Assembly: GCA_024694125.1 (NCBI GenBank)
Contig: JAILKE010000045.1
Span: 1 to 50,724 of the forward strand
Reading direction: 5' to 3'
Origin: Bacteroidales bacterium
GTDB taxonomy: Bacteria > Bacteroidota > Bacteroidia > Bacteroidales > UBA3663
DNA length: 50,724 nucleotides
Below are positions 9,634 through 18,253 of this stretch, in pieces. How positions within the stretch are numbered: the first letter of the stretch is position 1; every line of letters starts with the position of its first letter. The notes under the pieces were generated by a model. It ran no database searches. It was not told where the DNA came from and saw nothing but the letters and a program-made list of their open reading frames with translations. The position numbers and the translations under genes are program-made.

Positions 9634-11418
9634 TCAATAGTTGTTCTCTGTTGGACGCAGACACCAGTGATTGAAAGTCAGGGTACCGGCGCTCTTGCCA
9701 TTCTCTCCTATCATGCGGATGAGCAGCTGCACAGCCTTGCCATCACCATTCACATCCGGAACCTCGACCTCGGTATAGACAGGACCACCATCGGTCCAGT
9801 AGTAACCATACTTGCTCTTGAGGGTCTCGTCGAAACGGGTATCGTTGACGTCGTAATACTCGGGCAAACGGTTGGAGAGTGTAGCACCACGGTCATAATG
9901 GTAGGTAGTAGAACCATCCGACAATGCCAGACTAACAGCTTCGGCACAATCGTACTGATCACCAGCCTCATCGACCGCAATCAACTGTACACTCATGGCA
10001 GGGTTGTTCTGCTTGAAGCCCATTGCCATACGGTACGTTCCTGGTGGAACCATCAGGACATGCACATCGTAACCACCATCTGCATTAGGACGGCTGTAAA
10101 CAGGAGTATAGTCCATCTGATAGTGCTCGACGGTATTGTCTGCCACCTTGCAGGTCAGAGGGCTGTTGCCATGCGCTGGCCATACACCCGAGAGTGGTGT
10201 CCATGGTGCAACCTCGTTGCTCTTCACTGCAAATGTACCGAGGTTCTCACTCTTGAAATAGAGCGCCTTCTGGTCGGCATCACACTTCTCATAGACATTG
10301 AACTCCTCGTGCAGACGATAGATGAGACGGTTGTTAGGGATGCGGAATTCCTTGACCTCGTATGCTACACCATTGGAGAGAGAGACGGGGTTGTCCAGGT
10401 CGAGCGTCTGCACGTCATTGCGCCATACACGATCGTAGATAGACTTGATGCTCTGATTGTCCTCACTGCGCAGGTCAGCTGCGGTATAAGTCTTGCTGTA
10501 GAAAGCAGCCTCCAGAATCCACTTCTCGAGATCCTCGTCACTGGTATAACCGACATAGAGACTGTCGTACGAACCATTGCGTAGCAACTGCATCTTGTGG
10601 TCATAACCCCAGTCGTGCAGTTTGGCCTTGGCTTCAGTGAGCGCCTTCTCAATCACCTCGTCGCGGAACACGAACATGGTAGCCTTGAGAGCCTCGCTCG
10701 ACAGGTCGAAGTTCTTGGCATCAAAGAACTCGTTGGTATAAATGAAGACAGAGTCGTAGATGGTATTACCATTGGCATCAATGCCGACTGCCTTGGAATT
10801 GGCCTTGTCAAACTCCTGACCGCCCGAGGTCGTGACCATCGACTTGAAACGGCTGTACTTCTCATCATCCAGACCATTGATATAGTCCTGAAGAGAGGTT
10901 GGAGTGACAATCATGTCGCTGATGACATAGATGAAACCATCCTTCGCCTTGATAACCTGCTCGAGGGTAGAACTGTTGAAGAGCATGTGACCGATTACAT
11001 TGCCAGCCTCGGCCTCCTCGTCCAGCGATACGGTGACATACTTGTTGTGCCACATGAGCAGACGGTCTTCGTCATTGAGTCGTGAAGGAGAAACCGAGAT
11101 ATTGGTCACATGGCTCTTGGCCACCTTCTCAGCCTCGTCAGCCTCAGGTGCAGAGTAGTTGTCATCGACCACCACGAGGACGGTATGCAACTCGCCCGAG
11201 GTAGGCATCTGCTCATAGATGCCCTGCTGCTCGAAGAGTGCACTCATCTGGGACAGGTCACTGCGGCCCTGAATATAGGCTGCAACGGTCTGGTCGGTCG
11301 ATTGTATATCTGCATTGTTATTACTTACCGTACTGGAGGTGAAGTAATCATCATCCTCCAGATTGCCACAGCCTGCTACGAGCAGAGCAGCGACACCTAA
11401 ATATAATAACTTGTTCAT
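9634..11418 (-). CDS. Fasciclin (FAS1)-domain lipoprotein with C-terminal beta-sandwich
   Basis: 594 aa. The signal peptide has a lipobox LLVAGC (Cys17), so this is an outer-membrane lipoprotein. Residues about 40-165 have the FAS1 pattern: 'LSQMSALFEQQGIYEQM', a strand 'HTVLVVVDDNY', then 'VIKAKDGFIYVISDMIVTP'. A second, weaker FAS1-like unit spans about 170-330. The C-terminal ~150 residues are beta-rich with 'YDVHVLMVPPGTYRMAMGF' and look like a binding sandwich. FAS1 domains are generally adhesive or binding modules; none is an enzyme. The gene starts 3 bp after the previous FAS1 gene, so the two are translated together. By context it may be a surface glycan-binding protein of the locus (inference). 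Confidence 0.8.
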   Translation of the reverse strand: MNKLLYLGVAALLVAGCGNLEDDDYFTSSTVSNNNADIQSTDQTVAAYIQGRSDLSQMSALFEQQGIYEQMPTSGELHTVLVVVDDNYSAPEADEAEKVAKSHVTNISVSPSRLNDEDRLLMWHNKYVTVSLDEEAEAGNVIGHMLFNSSTLEQVIKAKDGFIYVISDMIVTPTSLQDYINGLDDEKYSRFKSMVTTSGGQEFDKANSKAVGIDANGNTIYDSVFIYTNEFFDAKNFDLSSEALKATMFVFRDEVIEKALTEAKAKLHDWGYDHKMQLLRNGSYDSLYVGYTSDEDLEKWILEAAFYSKTYTAADLRSEDNQSIKSIYDRVWRNDVQTLDLDNPVSLSNGVAYEVKEFRIPNNRLIYRLHEEFNVYEKCDADQKALYFKSENLGTFAVKSNEVAPWTPLSGVWPAHGNSPLTCKVADNTVEHYQMDYTPVYSRPNADGGYDVHVLMVPPGTYRMAMGFKQNNPAMSVQLIAVDEAGDQYDCAEAVSLALSDGSTTYHYDRGATLSNRLPEYYDVNDTRFDETLKSKYGYYWTDGGPVYTEVEVPDVNGDGKAVQLLIRMIGENGKSAGTLTFNHWCLRPTENNY

Positions 11419-11421
11419 ATA

Positions 11422-13248
11422 TTATTCGATTGGGGTAAAGGTTATAGCATCAAACTGGAGACTGAACTTCGAACTGGTCGAAGCTGCAGGATCCATGATG
11501 ACGAACTTGAACGAGTGACTTGCAGTCTCGGTAAACTCAATCTCATCATAGAGCACTGCCTCATAGACACCAGGCAACGACTTGGTAATGGTTGTATAGG
11601 GAGCACAATCCAACTTGTGATACTTCTCCCACTCATCGGTGGTAGGAGCGTAGTCGGAGGTAGGCAGGTCAATCCATACGCGCATCATGCCACCCTTGGT
11701 ACCATTGCAGGTACGGAGGATAGTGTGATCGGTCAGATATGCCATAGAAATGGTTACCTTGTACTTGCCCTTGACAAGCGTTGGAGTATTCATTGAAACT
11801 GATCCTAAATAACCCATATTCAACACGACTCGGTCCAAATTGAGACAATTCTTCAAGTTAGACTTGCAGGTCACGTAACAGAATGATGAGTAAGAACTAT
11901 TAGCACTACCATCATTGCCATCAACAACCGTAAAGCTGGAGAGCGACGACAAATCAATCTTACTCTCAGTATTCACAGCTTCGGCAGGCTGATAGGTAAT
12001 CTCATTCTTCAGACAGAGATTGCGCACCTCCGAATAGTCCGCCAAATCCCAGACGACTGTAGTCTGCTTAGGTTCGTAAACTGGCAACCAGCCCTTAACC
12101 TCGTGCACATAACCATTCTTGCACAACTGAGCGGAATTGAGCACCAGAGTCTGGTTCGCAATGTCGTCCGTATTGAAGTAATACACATAGGTGGTATCGG
12201 CAACCTCAGTACTGTCAGCTGCCAACGACGTGGTGATACCCTGGATGGAGCGGCTGATCATCATGATCTGATTGGGCGCCATGGAGCCCCAAATGCGCAC
12301 CGTATCAACACCTACCATCTGCGTGAGGCTGGCAGTATTGTACGAAGCATCGAACAGGTGATACTGCACATACTGCTTGAGCAAGGAGTCCGCACCCACC
12401 TCGGGTGTGCTGCTGCGAGCGAGCAGGGCACTCTTCAGGTCATCGAGCGAATTGATACCATTGTCTGCGTATGTCTGGTCCGACACATTGAGCAGAGTAT
12501 AGTAATAATTGGTGATATGACGGGCACCCAGCACATAGGTCGTATCGGCAACAACCGACAAGCGCTGGTCATAACCCGTAGCCTGCAGGGCTGCAGTCAT
12601 GATAGAGAACCCGCTCGACGATGCGACGCGTTCATAGACAGTTTCGACCAGTGGGCTCAACACGCCATCGGCTGTATAGACAAAGCCGTTCGAACATTCG
12701 ATATAGTTACGCGAAATGTGCTTGGCATCGCTCACAGACTGACTGGTCAGGGAGAAGCCGCCAGTCGTATCGACCTTGATATAAAGATACTCGTCGGATT
12801 CACTCTTGTACTGGAGTGAGTCAACGTCGGCTGTAAACAGCTCGGTCAACTTGAGCGAGTCACCATCATAGACCATCGTCTTGACCAATGCTGCGGCATA
12901 GTCAACACCGAGCTGCTCGATGCCCGTCACGCCCTTCTCCTGATAGTAGGACTGGAGAGCCTCATTGGTCGGAGCAAAGATGGTGAAAGTATGTGCTGTA
13001 CCCGAACCATCGTTCATGGAATTGAGCACACTGTAAGTATCTGAATAACGGAGTACATTGACCCACTCGGTGAACTTCTCATACTCTTCGAGCATTGAGG
13101 CAGCAGGCAGACCCTCAGTGAGGACATACGCGCCCTCGGAGTCATCCTTGAGTTTCCAGATATCCTCATCACAGGAGGCAAAGCATGCGAGACACAGAGG
13201 CAGTGCCAGGACCGAAGCCTTACTGAACATATTCAATAAATTTTTCAT
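11422..13248 (-). CDS. Fasciclin (FAS1)-domain lipoprotein with C-terminal beta-sandwich
   Basis: 608 aa from the ATG at 13248. The open frame extends to a TTG at 13254, but the ATG two bases after the SusD stop is the better start. Lipobox CFASC (Cys26). FAS1 unit 1 lies at about 45-200 (FTIFAPTNEALQSYYQEKG ... NGFVYTADGVLSPL). Unit 2 lies at about 215-390 and ends 'CKNGYVHEVKGWLPVYEP'. A C-terminal beta-rich region follows (about 400-608; LVKGKYKVTISMAYL, SLPGVYEAVLYDEIEFTE). It is built like the FAS1 protein encoded 3 bp downstream, so the two may have arisen by duplication and divergence. Probable outer-membrane surface-exposed binding protein. The ligand is unknown. Confidence 0.85.
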   Translation of the reverse strand: MKNLLNMFSKASVLALPLCLACFASCDEDIWKLKDDSEGAYVLTEGLPAASMLEEYEKFTEWVNVLRYSDTYSVLNSMNDGSGTAHTFTIFAPTNEALQSYYQEKGVTGIEQLGVDYAAALVKTMVYDGDSLKLTELFTADVDSLQYKSESDEYLYIKVDTTGGFSLTSQSVSDAKHISRNYIECSNGFVYTADGVLSPLVETVYERVASSSGFSIMTAALQATGYDQRLSVVADTTYVLGARHITNYYYTLLNVSDQTYADNGINSLDDLKSALLARSSTPEVGADSLLKQYVQYHLFDASYNTASLTQMVGVDTVRIWGSMAPNQIMMISRSIQGITTSLAADSTEVADTTYVYYFNTDDIANQTLVLNSAQLCKNGYVHEVKGWLPVYEPKQTTVVWDLADYSEVRNLCLKNEITYQPAEAVNTESKIDLSSLSSFTVVDGNDGSANSSYSSFCYVTCKSNLKNCLNLDRVVLNMGYLGSVSMNTPTLVKGKYKVTISMAYLTDHTILRTCNGTKGGMMRVWIDLPTSDYAPTTDEWEKYHKLDCAPYTTITKSLPGVYEAVLYDEIEFTETASHSFKFVIMDPAASTSSKFSLQFDAITFTPIE

Positions 13249-13250
13249 AA

Positions 13251-14903
13251 TCAATAATTCTTGTAATAAGGATTCTGAACCAATACATTATTACTTGAGT
13301 TAATATCACTCTCTGGCAGAGGCAAGTACCATGCCCATGAGTTCTGCAGGACAGACTTGAGCTGATCATCGGAGGTAGTCTCATTGGCCTCGATGATGAT
13401 GGACATAGCCATACTCTTGTACTGAGCATCGTCTTCGCCGAAATTGCTCTTGTATGCCTCGTAGGCAAGACCCTCTGCATCCTCGACCGTGCCACTTGGG
13501 GCAAACTTCTTGTCATAGCGAGCCAAGCGGAGCAAGTCATACCAACGATGAGCCTCGCCCAGGAACTCCATGCTACGCTGGTGCATCACTTCGGTGAGGA
13601 GCGACACCTGGTCCATAGCAGCAATATCATCGTCGGTCGAAGCCAGCTCGGCCAAACCGGCACGCTTACGAATCTGGTTGATGAGTCCGACAGCCTCAGC
13701 CCATGACGACTGGCCCTTCATGACGAGCGCCTCAGCCTTCATCAGCATCACATCGGCTACTCGATACAGAATAAAGTTGGCATCATTGTTGGTAGAGGTA
13801 CGCACTGTAGCAACATCCTCGACCTCTGTTCCGCGATACTTCCACAATGCTGGAGCAGAGGTGCTGCCATAATAGGAAGCCAAGTACATACGACCGATTC
13901 GACCAGACGCAACTCCAGTATTGACAACCACATTTGTAGTCTCTTCAATCATATCATCCGTAGCTGCCTGAGTGAAATTAAAGTTACCTGTCGAAGAACC
14001 AGTAATTGTACCGGCAACCGGGAAGCGTGATGCGAAGTTGTTGTTCGTAGCCTCGTCAGCATAGCTCCAGTAGAGCTCAAAGATAGACTCATTGCTGAGG
14101 CCAGGGCAGAAAATCTCAAACCACTTGGAGGTCTCGGAGATAAATGCAGGACGCAATGCATCGGAAGCATTGAGTATCAAATCAGCATACTTGACACACT
14201 CGTCATACTCGTGATTCCAGAGACAGATATCGGCCATAACAGCATAGAGGGCCCATTTGGTAGCACGACTCTTGGTCTGCCAATCCTCCTCGTAGGTAGC
14301 CTTGGCAGCGCCTGTCGCAAGGGCGGCCATACAGTCCGCCTTGATCTGAGCAATAATCTCGCTCTCCGAAGCCTTGGGCACACTCAACTCGGCATCATCA
14401 TTGACGTAGGCCGAAGTGATGAGGGGCACCTCCTTCCAGTTCTTGACCAATATACTGTACGCCCAAGCACGCTGGAAATAGGCTTCGCACAGGTGCGACT
14501 GCATCATTGCATTGTAATAGGTATCGTCTATACCCTGGACATCGGGCGCATAGTCAAGGACAGAATTTGCCATCGAGATAACCTGATACAGCTTGGAGTA
14601 ATCACACATTTCATTGTTCTGCTGCATGTCGAAATCCTGCATCTTGCTGGCGGCAAAAGCTGTACCCAGATTGTAGAAATTGCCGCCTCGCAATTCGCCC
14701 CATGACAGGACATAAGGTACAGCCGTACGCATATAATAGTAACCGGAAGCGACAACAGCCTCGACATCCTCCTTGCTCTGCCAGTAGTCGTCGGTGACCT
14801 GCTCGTTGTTAGGACGGAGGTCCAACCAATCATTGCAACTTGTCAACGATAACGACAGTGCCATCGAAAACAAAGTTACTTTAGAAATATTCTTAATTTT
14901 CAT
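13251..14903 (-). CDS. SusD/RagB-like outer-membrane lipoprotein
   Basis: 550 aa. Lipobox LSLTSC (Cys23) followed by NDWLDLRPNNEQVTDDYWQSKEDVEA, a classic SusD start with the DYW segment. The C-terminal SusD domain is recognised by 'VSLLTEVMHQRSMEFLGEAHRWYDLLRLAR' and the ending 'LPLPESDINSSNNVLVQNPYY'. It binds glycan on the cell surface and works with the SusC receptor encoded 21 bp upstream. This is the more canonical of the two SusD proteins here. The stop codon is 2 bp from the ATG of the following FAS1 gene, which points to translational coupling. Confidence 0.95.
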   Translation of the reverse strand: MKIKNISKVTLFSMALSLSLTSCNDWLDLRPNNEQVTDDYWQSKEDVEAVVASGYYYMRTAVPYVLSWGELRGGNFYNLGTAFAASKMQDFDMQQNNEMCDYSKLYQVISMANSVLDYAPDVQGIDDTYYNAMMQSHLCEAYFQRAWAYSILVKNWKEVPLITSAYVNDDAELSVPKASESEIIAQIKADCMAALATGAAKATYEEDWQTKSRATKWALYAVMADICLWNHEYDECVKYADLILNASDALRPAFISETSKWFEIFCPGLSNESIFELYWSYADEATNNNFASRFPVAGTITGSSTGNFNFTQAATDDMIEETTNVVVNTGVASGRIGRMYLASYYGSTSAPALWKYRGTEVEDVATVRTSTNNDANFILYRVADVMLMKAEALVMKGQSSWAEAVGLINQIRKRAGLAELASTDDDIAAMDQVSLLTEVMHQRSMEFLGEAHRWYDLLRLARYDKKFAPSGTVEDAEGLAYEAYKSNFGEDDAQYKSMAMSIIIEANETTSDDQLKSVLQNSWAWYLPLPESDINSSNNVLVQNPYYKNY

Positions 14904-14924
14904 AATTAAAGCATTCGTTATACG

Positions 14925-17900
14925 TTAGAAGTTAAGATTTACACCGAAGCAGAAACGCTTGCTGACTGGGGTGGTACTGCCGTCTGTAACCAACTTGGTA
15001 GGCTTGGATGGCAATGAGACTTCAGGATTCTGTCCCTTGTAACTGGTGAAAGTAAAGAGATCATAACCGGTGACGAAGACCGAGCAAGTGTTGAATCCGA
15101 CACGCTCCATCCAGCGCTTAGGCATAGCCCAGGAGAGAGACAGAGTCTTGATGCGGCAGTAAGAGGCATCCTCAACGAAACGGTCTGAACCGAGGTAGTT
15201 GTAACCCATGTTATACAAAGCACGTGGGATATCGGTATCATCACCCTCCTTACGCCAACGGCGCAGAACGGCTGTACTCTGGTTGCCCGAGCCGTACATA
15301 GACTCGAGGTTCATACGTGCAGAGTTGATGACCTTCTGACCCAGACGGAAGTTACAGTTGACGGTAAATGAGAACTGTCCGAAATCGGTCTTGGTATTGC
15401 CATAACGTACATTCAGGTTACCACCACCAGTCAGGATTGGGTTAGAATTGCCGAGATAGACGATATCCTGTTCGTCGATGACACCATCGTGATTGATATC
15501 CTCATACTTAGCATCGCCGGCATATACCTGGGTAGTACCATTCTTCATGCGGACTACATCGCCGTTGAAGTCGTGCATCACGTTGCCCTCTGCATCGTAG
15601 GCGTAGGTATCTTCGGTATTCTGATATACACCCAGATACTTGTAGCCATAGAAAGAACCGATTGGGTCTCCCTCCAAGATACGTACAGCATAATTGCCAT
15701 TATCGAAGGTATAATTCTCGGTGGACCAGTTGGTAGGCAATGACTCGACCTTGTTGATATTGCGGGCAGCATTGGCGCTGACCTTGACAGACCACATCTT
15801 GTTGCGGAAAGCCTCGACGTCAAAACGAATCTCGTAACCCTTGTTCGACATCTCGCCGGAATTCATCCATTTGAGCTGAGAGTAACCTGTCGAAGATGGG
15901 ATGGACACTTTCTCCATCAAACAGTCTGTCGTATAGTTGTCATAGTAATCAAATGTGACGCCATAACGATCCTTGAAGAGCAAGTCGAAACCGAGGTCCC
16001 ACTCGCGCTTGGTCTCCCACTTGAGTTTGTCAAGCTGCATACGTGAAGGTGCAACCGCACTCATCGTACCGTATGTACCAAGGGCGGTATAGGCACCCAT
16101 GTAGGCGTAACCTGAACTTGGAGCACGACCTGACCAACCCAACGAAGCACGAAGCTTACCGGTGGTCAGCCAGTCGAAGTCCTCCATAAAGTGCTCCTTC
16201 TCCGAGTTCCACGAAGCACCGAACGATGGGAAAGCACCGAATCGGCGATTGCGTCCCATCGAGGAGTTACCCTCCTCCGTAACAGTGGAAGTGAAGACAT
16301 ATCGGTTGTCGTATGTATATGTAGCACTACCTGTGAATCGTACCGAACGGTTTTCGGACTCACCGCTATCCGTATCTGCTACTACCGAACCGACACTCAC
16401 ATCGCTCAAATTCTGCGAGACATTGCCATAGGTGATGTTGCTCGAAGATGAAGAACGGGTTGAAATACTGTGCAAAATACCAGTCACAACGAGATTGTGT
16501 TTCTCGGCAAGCGTAGCGATATAGAGGAACTTGTTGTAGAGCTGCAGTGAGAAGGCATCGCTGGTCGATTCCTGCGAACGGTTGGCATAGGAATCGGTCC
16601 ACAACACACCCGTAGCACTCTGTGGCACAAAGAGCTTGGTGGTAGAGGTCTTCATGTTCATATTGACATAACCGGTGTATGTGAGGCGATGCCATTGCTC
16701 CTGCAACGGAACCTTGTACTCCCAGTTGATGGTAATCTTCTCGTTGCGTTCGCGGGTCTTCTTGAATGACTCCTTGGCCATGGCAACTGGATTGAAGACT
16801 GTCTTACCCTTATTGTCTTTAATTTCAGTGAAACTTCCCTGGAAATTGCTATTAGGGGTAAAGTAAGAATCAGAACGGGTACCATCCTCATTGATCAGGT
16901 ATGGACTCTGGTTAGGCATCATGGACTGAGCCATCGCACGGACATTCTCTACGGCATTGGCATCCTTGTCATTGTCCACATAAGAGAGGTCGGTGATGAT
17001 GCGGAAACGGTCGGAGAACTTGTAGGTAATCTTGGCACCTGCAGTAATACGCTTGGAAGCAGTACCAATGGTCGTACCTATATCATTCAGGAAACCGAAC
17101 GACATACGATAGGTAGCCTTGTCACCACCACCGCTCATGCTGAGGTTATTATCCATGGACCAGGCGTTCTGACGCACTTCGCTGAGCCAATCGGTATTGA
17201 CGTTGTACTCGTCATAATAGCGATAGGATGGATTGCGAAGCAGCTCCATGGTATTGAACAACAGAGCCAACTCAGCTGTAGCATTAGAGAGGCCCTTGGC
17301 ATTGGCTGCATTCCAGATGGCATCCTCAATCATGGAGATGTACTGCTTGCCATCCAGCAAAGGAATGGTAGCAGGCTCCTCCTTGATACTGGTCTTGTTG
17401 CTGAAGGTGAACGTAGTCTTGCCACGTGAGGCCTGCTTGGTATTGATGAGCAATACACCATTGGCACCTGCTGTACCATAGATAGAGGTAGCAGCGGCAT
17501 CCTTGAGGACCTCAATAGACTCGATATCTGCTGGAGATATATTCAAGAGAGCGCCGAAGTCATCCTCGTTAGCATCGGAGAAAGAGAAATCGTCGCCGAA
17601 AGAGACCGTGGTCTGAATTCCGTCGATGACGACCAGAGGCTCGGCCGATGACGACAACGTGGAGACACCACGGATGCGGATGCTTGACTTGGCACCCGGA
17701 TCACCACCCAGGACGATGTCCACACCTGCCATCTGACCCTGCAAAGCCTCCTCGATAGAGGAAACAGGAGCCACTTCGGTGAGTTCGGACATCTGGACCT
17801 TCTGCGAAGATGAAGTCTGCTGCAATTCGGTAAGACCGAGCTCAGAACGGGTGATGGCCTTCTGTACGACCTCGACGTCCGAGAGCATCTTCGAGTCGGA

Positions 17901-18206
17901 CACGAGCGTCACGTCAATCTTGGTCTGACCCGTGTAATCAAAGACCTGCGACTTGAGGCCAATGAAAGAGAACTGAATGCGCAGGTTCTTGCCTGCAGGC
18001 ACATTCAGCACATAATTACCGTCCAGATCGGTGGTTGTACCGGTCAAAGTACGGTTCTGCTGATTGAGCACAATGACGTTGGCTCCGTAGATAGGCTCAT
18101 TGATACCATCCTCCATCACAACACCGATGATGGTCTTGTTCTGGGCCATGGCACAAGAGACTGCCAATGTCATAATCAGCGATAATATATATCTTTGAAT
18201 TTTCAT
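14925..18206 (-). CDS. SusC/RagA-like TonB-dependent outer-membrane receptor (first pair)
   Basis: 1093 aa. Signal peptide 1-21 (ends CAMA-Q), then a carboxypeptidase-regulatory-like domain (about 25-105, IIGVVMEDGINEPIYGANVIVL ... LDGNYVLNVPAG). The plug (about 125-260) carries SIRIRGVSTLS, EPLVVIDGI and the SusC signature 'IESIEVLKDAAATSIYGTAGANGVLLI'. The barrel ends in FGVNLNF. An unusual extra helix-like segment, 'ITRSELGLTELQQTSSSQKVQMSEL', stands before the plug. It imports oligosaccharides together with the SusD protein encoded next to it. It lies 47 bp after the 798-aa FAS1 gene and has no promoter of its own that I can see. Confidence 0.96.
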   Translation of the reverse strand: MKIQRYILSLIMTLAVSCAMAQNKTIIGVVMEDGINEPIYGANVIVLNQQNRTLTGTTTDLDGNYVLNVPAGKNLRIQFSFIGLKSQVFDYTGQTKIDVTLVSDSKMLSDVEVVQKAITRSELGLTELQQTSSSQKVQMSELTEVAPVSSIEEALQGQMAGVDIVLGGDPGAKSSIRIRGVSTLSSSAEPLVVIDGIQTTVSFGDDFSFSDANEDDFGALLNISPADIESIEVLKDAAATSIYGTAGANGVLLINTKQASRGKTTFTFSNKTSIKEEPATIPLLDGKQYISMIEDAIWNAANAKGLSNATAELALLFNTMELLRNPSYRYYDEYNVNTDWLSEVRQNAWSMDNNLSMSGGGDKATYRMSFGFLNDIGTTIGTASKRITAGAKITYKFSDRFRIITDLSYVDNDKDANAVENVRAMAQSMMPNQSPYLINEDGTRSDSYFTPNSNFQGSFTEIKDNKGKTVFNPVAMAKESFKKTRERNEKITINWEYKVPLQEQWHRLTYTGYVNMNMKTSTTKLFVPQSATGVLWTDSYANRSQESTSDAFSLQLYNKFLYIATLAEKHNLVVTGILHSISTRSSSSSNITYGNVSQNLSDVSVGSVVADTDSGESENRSVRFTGSATYTYDNRYVFTSTVTEEGNSSMGRNRRFGAFPSFGASWNSEKEHFMEDFDWLTTGKLRASLGWSGRAPSSGYAYMGAYTALGTYGTMSAVAPSRMQLDKLKWETKREWDLGFDLLFKDRYGVTFDYYDNYTTDCLMEKVSIPSSTGYSQLKWMNSGEMSNKGYEIRFDVEAFRNKMWSVKVSANAARNINKVESLPTNWSTENYTFDNGNYAVRILEGDPIGSFYGYKYLGVYQNTEDTYAYDAEGNVMHDFNGDVVRMKNGTTQVYAGDAKYEDINHDGVIDEQDIVYLGNSNPILTGGGNLNVRYGNTKTDFGQFSFTVNCNFRLGQKVINSARMNLESMYGSGNQSTAVLRRWRKEGDDTDIPRALYNMGYNYLGSDRFVEDASYCRIKTLSLSWAMPKRWMERVGFNTCSVFVTGYDLFTFTSYKGQNPEVSLPSKPTKLVTDGSTTPVSKRFCFGVNLNF

Positions 18207-18253
18207 ATTCGGTTGTTATTTAACACTCAACAGGCTCAATGCCTGAAAGGCGG